A stretch of 64,000 nt of DNA from Ectobius pallidus. Lineage: Eukaryota; Arthropoda; Insecta; Blattodea; Ectobiidae. Location of the stretch: the NCBI GenBank assembly GCA_964059195.1, contig CAXKWD010000008.1:44073502-44137501 (forward strand), written 5' to 3'. This document shows, piece by piece, positions 23,395 through 34,175 of the stretch. Both the position numbers and the translations under genes were made by a program. The stretch's first letter is position 1, and each line of letters opens with the position of its first letter. The notes beneath the pieces are model-generated. The model made no database searches. It had not been told where the DNA came from and saw nothing but the letters and a program-made list of their open reading frames with translations.

Positions 23395-24404
23395 CTCTCC
23401 GCAATGATATTTCCACATTTGACTGGCTGAAATCACATGGATGTAGTGAGAATCTGACATCGTTTCTTCCAAACGCCAAAATTTCATGTATGGATTTATG
23501 AGCTTAATTATTTACGTTATTAAATGCCCTACTAGGTGCGGTTCGCTTAATATTTATTAAATCACCTGCCACAACTCTCATTTTTGGTATACCACCTTCT
23601 TCATCTCAATAACTTATCCTCAGTTTGAACTATGTAATCCATTTCATGTGATATGTAACTCATAACTCACGCAAATGCCACAGAACACACTTACTACACA
23701 ACTTTACTCCACCCCCTGAGTAGGAGTAAATATTGGCCTTATTTACTCCACAACTTACTACATTAGTAACGTACTCCGTGTTGGTGCTCGCCTCCACTTG
23801 TGGAGTAAGTTCATTTACTCTGGGAGTAAATAAAATCTTTACTTCTTTAGTACATTCCTCTATGTTGAAAGCCGCCGAGTTTAGTTTACTCCTGGTTGGT
23901 GCACGCCGTCCTTACTAAAAGAGTACGGTTACTAAAATAGTACTTACTAAAGTAGTTAGAACTAAAGAAGTAAGGTTTACTAAAAGAGTAAATGGCATGA
24001 GTTTGGTGCACGCCACCCTTAGCATCCGTTAATCTTCAATTTAATACTATATCATTTTACTTTTATCGGTTGTGTTCGTCCTATATATTACATTATACTT
24101 CAGTTCTATTTACGAGGCTTCTTTGACCAATACAATTTTTCACTTCGTCTCATTATAACATCTACTAAGAATACTTAGGAAAAGGATTCTTTAAATCTAG
24201 TTCTGCTATCATGGCATACAGTGCAAGTCTGAGGTCTGAATGCGTTACTTGCTTCGGGTCCCTTTTATATTTATCAAGGGAATTTGCTACACCCAGGCAT
24301 CTGTTCCAAAATCGTTACTACATAGTACTGTGTTTTGTGCCTTTCTTGTGTGCATATCTCATAACTACTAACATATCGTGGGCTTACAAGGAAAAGGTAT
24401 TAAC

Positions 24405-25322
24405 TAGTGATGGGAAAATCGAATGATCATTCGAATACAGGACTAAACATTTCGAATGAAATCATTCGAAGTGTTTTATTCATAGAGGGACGTGCAACTA
24501 CAAGATGTTCGTTCGCTAGCTTCAATATTCTTCGAATGAAATCTTCCGTTCTCACTTCACTTCATTGGCATTCGAAAGCGGGTAGATTTAAAATTAGTGC
24601 GCACATTTCCGGCAGAGAACAATGCTGCCAGCTTACAACAAACGCGGCCTCCAGAGATGATTATTATTTTAGTTATGTAGTCCTGAACAAGTGCTGTAGT
24701 AAATACAGTAAATTAGGCCTAACATGAAATTTCTTGAAGTCCTACAAATATAAATTGCTTAATCTTCTAAATATATCAAATATAAAAATTTGAATGGCTG
24801 TATTTAATATCATAATTCATAATACACGGTAATTAATTAAATAAATAATCCATTTGAAAATGCATATGTTTCATGTAGAAGCTAATGATGGATGTAAAAC
24901 AGGAAAAATCTTTGAAAAATTGAACTTTTTAATATTCGAGAGAACGGCTATTTTATTGTCAAAATATATTTTGTAGCCTGGGGTTGAAACTCATGAAAAT
25001 AAATCTTCGCTCTAGCTCTGCGTCATGCCATCCCCGCTTGGAATGGGAGAGACGGAAGTTGCCGAACGCTTTGCTAACGGGGACACGATGGAACACGAAA
25101 ACAATCGAATGAACGAGAGATCGAGCCGAGATGCCAGATTCCGAGAGGTTGAAGAAGCATTCGAATGAATTCATTCGTTTTCACACTTCAGTTCAGTAAG
25201 CGGAGCGCTCTAATGCTAGTCTGGAGCAGAGCAAAATCATTCGAATGGCTTTTTTTAACATTTCGAATGATTTTAACAGTCGAATATTTCGAATCAATTT
25301 ATTCGAATGGTTCCCATCACTA
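24405..25322. mobile_element. hAT-like element with arrays of ATTCGAAT
   Basis: The left end TAGTGATGGGAAAATCGAAT and the inverted right end TAGTGATGGGAACCATTCGA define a 918-bp element. The flanking octamers gtattaac (24397-24404) and atattaac (25323-25330) match at 7 of 8 positions. The word attcgaatg and its inverse recur many times in the outer 200 bp of both sides, as expected of transposase-binding subterminal repeats. No transposase gene is present. Confidence 0.8.
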
Positions 25323-25330
25323 ATATTAAC

Positions 25331-26020
25331 ACCAAAACAGGAGTTATTATTGGTAATAAGTACAACAGATTGCGCTCTTTGCACAGGGAAAACGAACCAA
25401 ATCCTAACCCCTTTAGTTTCCGAGCAATGAATCTGTCACAAACTCCTAAGTCCATTACACACAGAATGTTTTCAGGGAAAAAGAATTAAGTTCACTTCAT
25501 ACCTTTTGCCTGTGTACTTAAATATCTAATATATATCTACAGGCAGAATGATTTAATTCGGTAGTGGGGCCTTTAACACACTTAACCAATCAAGCGACAG
25601 CAACCGATCAACTGATATAACGAAACAATAGACAGCAATGGTACCGGTCACATTACATCGATCAACAACGAACGAGAGGGATCAACTGGTCTGTGTAATC
25701 AAACCTGTCCAATTTTCAAGCGACAGTCGATGGCAAATAGTGAGTGAAGATGGCAGCACTCTGAAGTTGTACGATATTGTGCAGGGGATAAGCAGACGTA
25801 AGCTTAATAAGGTAATATACTTTTACCTCTAAAATAGTGATGAGTACACCTAGTAAAATCATATAGGTACATAACCTATAATATTTCTGTTGATCAATGA
25901 CGCTCGATGCTGTGTGACAAGGAACAGAAATGTAGTCTAGAGCACTTGATGGCACTCAATTGGTCTTGATTGATCGAAGCTCTGTGTGACAGGCTGCTAA
26001 CTGATCATGTTGACTGACTG
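25331..26020. other. Unannotated stretch
   Basis: The words aatcaagcgacag (25588, 25715) and gatcaact recur, and cttgattgatcgaagc at about 25965 is a partial inverse, hinting at a diverged terminal-repeat element. No TSD or gene could be shown. Confidence 0.35.
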
Positions 26021-26244
26021 CCTGCGTGGTCTTGTGGTTAACGTCACTGACTACGGATCCATAGGCCCAGGTTCGATCCCTGGTACCTCTTCAGATTTTT
26101 ATGAGGTAGGGAGGTCTGGAACAGAGTGCACTCAGCCTCGTGATTCAAACTGAGGAGCTACTTGATAGAGAAGTAACGGCTCCGGTCACGGAAACCATTA
26201 ACAACCGTGGGTATGGGTGCTGACCACATCCCCCCAAATCCTGC
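26021..26244 (+). repeat. tRNA-derived SINE (best copy, B)
   Basis: An A-box-like tggtcttgtggtt (26027-26039) and a near-consensus B box ggttcgatccc (26070-26080) form a tRNA-like head of about 70 bp. The body is tagggaggtctggaac, cactcagcctc, gaggagctacttgat, agaagtaacggctccggtca, accgtgggt and gctgaccacat. The same body appears at 11070-11232 and at 110-265, so at least three copies of this family are in the window. The element has no coding capacity and would need a LINE's machinery. Confidence 0.85.
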
Positions 26245-26790
26245 GCAACAGAGTTTAATAGTGGAAGATAGTGCAAGTGATGAGTCCGAAGATGATTGTT
26301 AGTGTTCATGTAGCTTAATTACACAGTTTAAAAAGCATTTAATTAACCATTTGGAGGTGATAAGTTTGTTTCCATCTATATATAGCACAGTCTGTTGTGA
26401 TTCCTGTCTGTTTCATTAACTTAGGCCCTAAAAGAATTATGAAAACATAATTTTAATGAGTAAAATGTAATCAATAGATGTGTTATTTCATTACAAAATG
26501 TACAGGTAATTTAATTCATAACCTCATTTTTCATATACATTCAAACTTTAAAATTGATTTTTCTCCAAACAACTATTTTGGAGTTAATACCTTTTCGTTG
26601 TAAACCCACGATATACCTTAATGAGCATTGTATAAAATGTTGAGGACCAAAGCTTCTTGGAAGATCATGGCATCATTCTCAGTCAGAGTTGAGTTTGCAT
26701 GCTCTGGTAACAGTTTAACATAGGTAATCCCACGAGAGTTGCGCAGTCGCGAATTTACCTGATGCAACTCGTCAACTCGAGTTGGATTTA
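26245..26790. other. Unannotated stretch
   Basis: Immediately after the SINE a short frame gives an acidic end (VEDSASDESEDDC then stop at about 26300), which resembles acidic C-termini of some transposases; this is not enough to name it. The rest shows nothing recognisable. Confidence 0.3.
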
Positions 26791-28800
26791 CTAAGAATAA
26801 GAATAAGAATAAGCCCGTGTCATCCCTTTATGGGCAAGGGCCTCCTGCTGTGATGCAGGGTGAGCTCACTTTTGAACCTGCCAGGGGAGCTACTCCTGAC
26901 AGATTGAACTTTCACTTCACTTGTCACATCTGTTTGTTGAAGTATAGTGTCCGTTATTCATGTCCGGCGTGGAGTAGTCGTTTCTCTAACTCCTTCCATG
27001 TGCGTCGGCATTTTGCTACTCTGGACCACTGGCCACCCGCTATCTTCTTGAATAAATCAGCCCATCGTACCCTCGGCCTTCCGACGGATCTCCTGCCAGT
27101 CCTTGGGTCCCACATTGTGACTGTCTGTGTCCATTTTGCTTGGTCCATTCGGCAGAGGTGGCCGCCCCATTTCCATTTCAGTCGAAGTGCAGTCTCTATG
27201 ATGTCTGTCATTCCTGTCTTACGTCTAACCTCTTCGCTTCTAATTCTGTCATGCAGGGAGATGTTTGTTATTGTACGTTCCATTTTTCTCTGGCACCTCC
27301 TCAACAACGTTTTGTCGTTTTCAGTCATGGACCAAGTCTGACACCCATATAACAGTACAGGGTTGATGCAGCGTTCTAAGACGAGTCTTTTTGTTGCTAG
27401 TGTTTGTTGTTTGTCACCCAGTATAAATTTTAGGGCCCAGAATTTCCTCCATGCTTGCGCTATTCTGCTCTTGATTTCTTTCGTGCTGGTATTGTGGAAG
27501 GATACTGTTTGTCCAAGGTAGATGTATTCCTGTACATAGTCCAAGGGGTGGGCATCCACGATAACTGCTGCTTCCTGGTCGTTAGTCATTACTTTCGTCT
27601 TGCTGGGGTTCATGTTGAGACCTACTCTCTTGCTTGCCCCGTTTAGTTCCACCAGTTGTTTTCTGAGTTCTTCTGCTGATTTTGAGAATATTACAATATC
27701 ATCTGCGAATCTTAAGTGCGTGAGGTTACGTCCATTTATGTTTATCCCTAGCTCATCCCATTCCAGTTCCTTAAACACTTCTTCTAACAGGCTGGTGAAG
27801 AGCTTGGGTGAAATTGGGTCGCCCTGTTTGACGCCTTTCTGGAGTGGAAATTCCTCTCCTTCTTTATCCATTCTGATTTTTGCTGTGGCATTTGCGTATA
27901 GCTTGTCCAGGATTCGGATGTATTTGAGCGGCACTCCTTGTTTATGTAGTCCTAGTAGTACTTGACCTTGGTCCACTGAGTCAATGCCTTTGTGTAGTCT
28001 ACAAAGGCTATGTACAGGCTTGTGTTGAACTCTTGTGCTTTTTCGAGTATTTGGTTCAATGTCTGTAAGTGGTCTGCTGTGCTGAATCCTGAGCGGAACC
28101 CTGCCTGCTCAGGGGGTTGACTCTCATCGAGTATTTTTGTCACTCTTCTGGTCATTATCTTACTGAATATTTTATATAGTGTGGGTGACAGACTTATGGG
28201 CCTATAGTTGTTAATGTTGTCCTTAGGGCCTTTCTTGTGGAGCAGTATAATTGTGCTGGTCTTCCATTCCTGAGGTATTACTTCCGTTCTTAAGATCTTG
28301 TTGAATAGTTCGGTGATGGGTTTAGCTAATTCTTCCTCAGCTAGTTTTAGACACTCATTTGTCAAACCGTCATCTCCTGGCATTTTATCATTCTTTAGTT
28401 CACGTATGGTCTTTTGTATCTCGCTCGTCATCATAGGTGGTACTTCTTCGTCCCTGAGGTTGTTGCTGTCTTTGTTCCATTCACCAGTGGTTAATGCTCT
28501 GTCTTTGGAGTATAGGTTCCTGTAAAAGTCTGTCGCTGCTTTCATTATTTCTGTCCTTACTGCAGTCCTTCTTCCTGTTGTATCCTTTATACCCAGCATC
28601 CATTGCTTCCCTTTCCTCATCTCCTTCTTTGCTTTCCGGATTGATGATGTACTTTTGATAATTTCTGCTACTTTATTCCTATTGTATGACCTTAAATCTT
28701 TCCTTATCTCTCTTTTTGTTACTCTGTTTAGTTCTGTGTATTCTAATCTATTTTGCTCAGATTCGTCCCTCGTCGCGTGCCTTTCTTCTCTTTGTTTGAG
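26791..28800 (-). mobile_element. 5'-truncated RTE-like LINE
   Basis: The element reads on the minus strand. It starts abruptly at about 28800 inside the linker before the reverse transcriptase, with no endonuclease, and ends at a simple repeat of about four AATAAG units (26793-26813), i.e. CTTATT repeats at the 3' end. 5' truncation plus a short-repeat tail is typical of RTE-group retrotransposition. The element lacks poly-A. Its only visible coding damage in the remaining body is one frameshift, so it is fairly young. Confidence 0.85.
26954..28797 (-). pseudogene. RTE-like LINE reverse transcriptase, one frameshift
   Basis: Two overlapping minus-strand frames make up the protein. The upstream part (28797 to about 27970) has a basic linker, KNDKMPGDDGLTNECLK (PG-x-D box), IPQEWKTSTIILLHKKGP and INNYRPISLSPTLYKIFSKI, PPEQAGFRSGFSTADHL, and ends in FVDYTKA, the first catalytic aspartate motif. 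The frame is lost there. The downstream part (27976 to 26954) resumes with DQGQVLLGLHKQGV, then GVKQGDPISPKLF, the catalytic LRFADDIVIFS, and a C-terminal region with a W-G-G-H-L-C-R box and GRRSVGRPRVRW. This order and tail match the RTE group (proteins often labelled endonuclease-reverse transcriptase in insects). The endonuclease is missing by truncation. The single frameshift lies between the two catalytic motifs, so the copy is inactive. Confidence 0.9.
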
Positions 28801-29393
28801 ACTATTCCATGAATAAAATATAACGTTTTATAAAGTAATAATTACTTTTGTGATTTGTTGTATAAAACCAAAACTAACAGTTGTAAGATCATGGCATACT
28901 GTAAATCAACCATCCATGAATCAATTCGAGTTACCAATGGTGCATATATGACATAGTTAACTTCATTCAGGTAAGGCTAACAGTAGAACAGAATAAACGC
29001 ATATGAACTGACTTGCACCGAATCGAAATTGTGTTCTTAATCAATGTACATTTCTATTATTTCAATTTCCAAACAAGTTATGTTTTATAAAATAAACGGT
29101 TTTCGTGCCTCTTAGTGGCAGCATCTGTCTATTAAACACTGCACACTGATACTCGCGTCTCCAGTAATGAGCAGACGGTTTTATCATGATAAAACACCAA
29201 CCTTGCGATTCCTACAAGAACATTGCAAGATAAACAGCCGTGATTGGTCTATATCCGCGGAATTGCTAAACGTTAATGTTCAATATCAAACACGTGGCGT
29301 ATGAGTCGAATAGTCAAAGTTAAATGGCAGTCAACTTAATGTCGGGAATGTATGCTTAACACTATCTTCACATCTTGCCTATACAGTCAAACC
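28801..29393. other. Unannotated stretch
   Basis: This is flanking sequence between the truncated LINE and the next TA-target element. No domain or terminal repeat was recognised. Confidence 0.35.
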
Positions 29394-30077
29394 TTATAAC
29401 AAACCCTTATTTAGCAATATTTTACTTTGAGCCTGGCAATTTTCCTATCTTCATATTGTTAAATTTCACCCAATACAACGATGAAGCTATTTTAGAAACA
29501 CCCTTTTAAAACAGTATTTTGAAGTTACATTGCTATTCCAAAACCATTATTTTAGCCCTGTGGATGGGAGCTCGTATCAGATTAGTATCCATCCCAGCTA
29601 CCAAGATTTATTTTCCAGGGGCCTAATAACTGTAAGGAATACATTCGATAGAAATTCCAAAAGAGAAAGGTTGAGATGTGGCTGAAAATAGGGCCATTGA
29701 GGGCAAAATCATCTCTTAAGTTACATGTGCAGAAACATCTAAAGAGAGTTCGATTGCTACTTCAGTATGCACACCATGTACAGTTAAAACACCATTCCGA
29801 GCAAATTGTTTTAGTTTTGCCTTAGCTATAGGGCGAATTTTCTTTTCTTTCCTTTTCCACCCTCTACAAGTTCGGAATTTCTGGCATAAGTCTATGAAGT
29901 CTATTTGGATTTGTGATCAATTATTTTTGCTTCTTTATATGTCTGTTCCTTGAATTATGTAGATTATAAAGTCTTCCTATTATGAGGTAAATACCAGTTA
30001 TTCAATTTAACAAGAACCCCCATATAACAATACAATTTGCTAGGTCCCTCAAATATCGCTTTATGGAGGTTTGACTG
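29394..30077. mobile_element. pogo/Tigger-like non-autonomous element with TA TSD
   Basis: The left end CAGTCAAACCTTATAACAAA and the inverted right end CAGTCAAACCTCCATAAAGC share CAGTCAAACCT, and the flanks are TA (29392-29393 and 30078-30079). The element is 684 bp with no transposase. The CAGT start with the TA target fits pogo/Tigger. Confidence 0.75.
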
Positions 30078-30079
30078 TA

Positions 30080-31329
30080 TTCCAAAATGCTGGGCATTGC
30101 CAAAACAATGTCTTGCTCTATCAAAACATAAATTAGCCTATAAGATATGATGTGATAAAATTGCGTAGCTTAATTTAACCTCAGTTATGTGATTGAGCCA
30201 GTTGTGCATGTAGTGTATTAATTTGCAAAATATATCAATCGTATTTGTTACATCATGAGATATAATTTTATATGGTATTTTACTCACGTAGTGGGTGCAC
30301 CTCAACTTTTCATGATAAAAAATAATAAGTAAAATTCCCCAAGCAGCAGTCTTTGTGAGACATTTATAATCAATTTATTTTGAATAATCATACAAACTCC
30401 ACACACTACACATTACAATAGCTACATGTGGACATGACCAGAGCTATTACTGAACAACATTTAAGATGGCGTGAAGCGCAAGTATCCACAATGCACCCGA
30501 TGGTGCTTAATTCAAACAAAATAAAAAATAAGTTGAGACATGACAACTCATACCAACACTCCCATTTGGCATATCTCAACTGAAACAATGAAAAAAATCT
30601 GATGTGAAAGTCACATAACTTCCTCTGCCCAAATAAAAGTTAGCACTATTCACATATCCTTGTACAGAATCGCAAGACACAATTTTACGCTAATTGGGAA
30701 AATTCAAATATAGGTAGCACCTTGGGATGAATTGGTCCCGTGCGCCGCACCCTAACCGATGCAGTTTCTTTTATACCACGATATAGCGAATTCTTCTGTC
30801 CTCGTATTATGAAGAAATCGTGATTGGACGTTGGAGGTGTGACGTCATACCGCTAGACGAGCAGTGACAGGCTGACAAAACTCGCGGGAGATATAATATG
30901 GCACATTTTCAAATCCTACAAACAGTGTATCGTACATTATTCTAAAATGCAAGGGCGTTTCTCTACGGCTACCGCCTCCGCTTAGCGCACTTAACTATGT
31001 GGTTAGTGTTATGCATTATTTAGACTTGATGCAGAGGTGGGCACAAGGCATTTGCGACAGAATACAAGGGCAGTGGGTACAAGGCACTTTCGACAATATA
31101 CAAGGAAAGTTGGTCACCCTGCTTCGCTCAGAAACAAAATACATCACATAGTCCGTGCAAATGTGGATATCGAATGGGCGGATCTAAAGGGGCGACTTAT
31201 ATTTTAATTATGCACCCCAATTATGCTATAAATACCTTATAGCCCCTTCTTTGAATGTTGTAACTAAAAACCACCCTATGAAGTATAAACTCGGAAACTG
31301 AAGTATGCTGGAATTTCATGCATTCTGGG
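30080..31329. other. Unannotated stretch
   Basis: A start like cagaggtgggcacaaggca at 31030 resembles a hAT end and is echoed by gggtacaaggcactttcgaca at 31075, but no inverted partner was found. One TGACGTCA site lies near 30841. No gene is evident. Confidence 0.35.
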
Positions 31330-31585
31330 TGAGGACCGTGTCGTCTCTACTGGAGAAATTTGGCAATAGGGATGTAGCGAACTAGAACCAGCAGATGTCT
31401 CCACTGTTCTAGCGGTATGCGCTAGCCGTTCGTCACTTGTTTTTCGAGTTGTCGTCTGCTGGTTCCATGCTTTTAAATGGCGTTTCATCTTAGCAGACTG
31501 AAAAATACGTTCGAACTTTTCTTTTTTTGTAGCGGGTAAAGCGCTACTAGGCCCATTTCTTTGTATACTGGACACTTCCAGAATA
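31330..31585 (-). repeat. Dispersed repeat, copy inverted relative to 39293-39530
   Basis: Read on the minus strand this matches 39293-39530: gggcct/gggccc, tagtagc, acgtatttttc, aaacgccatttaaaagcatgg, ccagcagacgacaact, acaagtgacgaacggctagcgcatacc, and tccctatt. A 99-residue open frame overlaps it (31276-31575), but the partner copy is not open in the same frame, so coding is doubtful. Confidence 0.75.
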
Positions 31586-31845
31586 TATTTACGTGAAAGA
31601 GCTTAAAGAAAATTTGCAGAAGATAGACGCTATATAAGTCGAAAAGAAGGAAGAACTAGCTGGCAAATACTGTGAGAAATGCCCGCTATTAACTACATTA
31701 CTTTGTTCCCGACATACAAAATCTTATGAAGGTATGAATATTTGTATACAGTGCTGCTAATTTGGCGATTGGGTATGATTCAAAGTACCGGTAACTAAAG
31801 GAATATACCTTTAGGTTTCAGACAGTAAAATACTAATTGATATAC

Positions 31846-32474
31846 TAGTCCAGTCAATGAATGCTCAAAAAGAGGTGTAGAGGGAAATGGAAGGAACACA
31901 ATTTTTGACTTTGGGACTTTGTTTGGACTAGTAAGGAGGTAAACATACTAAAAGTCCCCACTCCTAGGGGGTGAGCGGGGGGCAGGGGGGCCCTTAGAAT
32001 GTCCCTTTTTTCGGTTTTTCGCTTATATCTCGGAAACTATGGGTCCTAGCGATAAGATATTTCTATACACAATTAAAGATGACAAAATGCTCCACAAGAT
32101 TGATTCCATTCATGTTTTCGCTATCTCACCTAGTTTTCAAGATATCTGCGCTCAAAATTACCTAATTTTGAAAAAAAATAAAATTGGCTCGCGTTTTTTC
32201 CTTATTTCGTTAACTAACTCTTCGGCCCTTTGTCCTACAAAAACGTCATAAGGAAGGAAGTTGTAGAGCATTAAATTTCCTTCAAGAATATATGATAGTT
32301 TACTTCTTTATCTTCAACCGTTCAAAAGTTAGAGCAATTTTAACTTTATGTTTAAATTCCGGGATTTTGCAGAAAAACTTAACTTTCGTATTTTCCATGA
32401 TTTCACTGCTCTAACTCTGTATAAAAGCCAATATTACGTATTTATATGTATAAATAGTATGTACTGTATATAAG
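31846..32474 (+). repeat. Left long inverted arm
   Basis: This arm is homologous to the inverse of 36126-36757 with substitutions and small gaps. It includes the blocks tactaaaagtccccactcct, a G-rich run, tttttcggtttttcgcttat and the innermost tataaatagtatgtact. Its first 265 bp are also present at 33852-34113. Confidence 0.85.
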
Positions 32475-32506
32475 TTGTACCTATATGAATCAATATATGT
32501 ATATAT

Positions 32507-33794
32507 GAATCGGTTATTTATGAAAGGGCTCTTGTCACGAAAAGTAAAATGTTGGGGAATTAAAAAAAACTGTTTATTTTCCAACTAGTAATAAATACGA
32601 AAGATTTTTTTATTCTAGTTATTTTGATTCTACTAACCACTAATAATAACGATGACTAAAAACAATTATGTTGTTTATGTTGCATGATAGGGCTTATCAA
32701 AGTTGTCTGACAAGAGTCCTTTCATAAACAAAGGGCTGACAAGCGCCCATTCATAGAGACAAAAGTAAAAACAAACAATGCAATGAATGAGACTTTACGA
32801 AGGCTACTTATTTTACATTAAACATTGTATACACAAATGAGATTGGCTATAACAGATACATAATAATGGGTTTTTAACAAACACACCATTTACAGTAAAG
32901 TCTCATATCATTACATTTCACAGTTCTTTTTCAACTGAAGGCCACTGAATCACCTCGTCATAAAAGAAACCATGTTCCTCAGGGACGAACTGAACAAGCT
33001 TCTTTATATCATCCATTTTCGTTTTAGGAATAGGTATTTTTTCTGAGAAATGGGTAGGGTAGAGAAATGCTTGATTATTTCGGGATAGCTACTGTAGTTT
33101 GAAACATGTAGTTTGAATGTGTCCACTAATAAAAGATAATACTGTTACTTTTCCTTTACTTGATTGCTGGAACGAGAATTCATGGTAGTTAGAAATAGTA
33201 AAATATTATCTTTTTCCCTTCTTTTCATATTTGGTTTCTTCGGAAACAGTACATTTTTTATAGAACTGAGGCCACCATTTTTTGAAAATCCAAAATATTT
33301 CCTGTTTCTATTAAATCAACAGTAAACTTTCCCTGTACTGATGACATTAATATCATTTCACATACGTCTTTTATTGTGTAATATCGGTCACATTTCCTTA
33401 ATTTTCTTTTGACAAGGCCAAAGACTCTGTCACAGGCCAGATAAGAGTGGCCCCTTATGGGCAGTCTGTACACAATCTTTTTGAATCGTCCACTGTCTGT
33501 AAGAGAAAGTAGGAACCTAATCAACAATACCAATAACAATGAGAAGTGAACAGAGACAGCTGGTTACCAGACCATTGCTGCTAACCATGCTTTATTTAAG
33601 AAAGGGCTCTTGTCATTGACATGAGCCGTTTCATAACTAAACACAGACTTGCAATGGCTGTATCTTGCAAAGTATTGGTGTGACAAGAGATCTTTCATAA
33701 GTAAACGATGCGTGGATGTTGGGACAATCCATTTTCATGATAAACTCGTTTTTCAAAAAATCATGACATGAGCCCTTTCATAAATAACCGATTC
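32507..33794. mobile_element. Nested 1.3-kb DNA transposon with GAATCGGTTATTTATGAAAG ends
   Basis: The left end GAATCGGTTATTTATGAAAG and the inverted right end are identical over at least 26 bp (continuing ggctc). Flanks are ATAT-type, too simple to prove a TSD. The word agggctcttgtca / tgacaagagtcctttcata recurs inside both ends (32527, 32709, 33603, 33686). The minus strand carries the C-terminal part of a transposase (32918-33540). Confidence 0.8.
32918..33540 (-). pseudogene. Transposase C-terminal region, frameshifted
   Basis: The first frame (33540-33258) has LPIRGHSYLACDRVFGLVKRK, like the GHS-(Y/F)-L-x-x-D-x-x-F-G box that forms part of the catalytic region in a family of arthropod transposase-like proteins. 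A KDVCEMIL helix follows. After frame changes near 33250, the minus strand resumes with the ending PIPKTKMDDIKKLVQFVPE and FFYDEVIQWP (about 33046-32930) before a stop at 32918. The K-x-x-D-I-x-x-L...FY-x-x-x-x-x-W tail is the normal end of these proteins. The N-terminal half is absent, so this is a deletion derivative. I do not know the superfamily name with certainty. Confidence 0.65.
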
Positions 33795-33851
33795 ATATAT
33801 ATATATGATGTATTTTGTAATATATTTTCAAGTAATATATATGCTTATGTA

Positions 33852-34113
33852 TAGTCCAGTCAATGATTGATGAATAGAGGGAACACGGTTTTTGACATTG
33901 GGACTTTGTTTGGTCTAGTTAGAAGTTAAACATACTAAAAGTCCCCACTCCTAGGAGGTGAGCGGGAGGCAGGGGGGCCCGTAGAAGGTCCCTTTTTTCG
34001 GTTTTTCGCTTATATCTCGGAAACTATGGATCCTAGCGTTAATACCATTCTATACAAAATTAAACCTGATAAAATGTTCTATCAAGACTGATTCCTTTCA
34101 CTTTTTCGCTATC
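33852..34113 (+). repeat. Third, partial copy of the long arm
   Basis: This copy starts TAGTCCAGTCAATGATTGA and follows the outer 265 bp of the left arm (gggactttgtttgg, aaaagtccccactcct, tttttcggtttttcgcttat, cggaaactatgga) until cgctatc, where homology stops. It lies about 60 bp before the first ATG of the XPG-like gene and is probably the true left end of the coding element. Confidence 0.85.
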
Positions 34114-34175
34114 GGAAAATCGGAAATGTGATCGGAAATTAATTTTTAAGAATAACAACTATTTTTTTCTAGAGT

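Larger units (their letters stand above)
21536..24018. mobile_element. 2.5-kb TTA-flanked transposon (PIF/Harbinger-like), nested right ends
   Basis: The left end GGGTGGCGTGCACCA and the inverted right end at 24018 are identical over at least 15 bp and are flanked by TTA (21533-21535 and 24019-24021). Three-bp TWA TSDs and a GGG start fit PIF/Harbinger. A second, inner right end at about 23911 (ctcctggttggtgcacgcc) matches the left end over more length and is also followed by TTA, so the element may really end there and have been extended or duplicated. Near both ends the words taaagtagta and ttactaaaagagtaa recur in both orientations. No transposase or Myb-like gene was found. Confidence 0.7.

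Noticed and set aside
26070..26080. tRNA gene suggested by a B box
   Set aside because: The head lacks a foldable cloverleaf and is followed by a repeated body shared with other copies, so it is a SINE.
26817..27965. Plus-strand open frames of 60-170 residues
   Set aside because: They lie antisense to the RTE-like reverse transcriptase and have no motifs of their own.
31030..31110. hAT-like end cagaggtgggcacaagg
   Set aside because: No inverted partner or 8-bp duplication was found.
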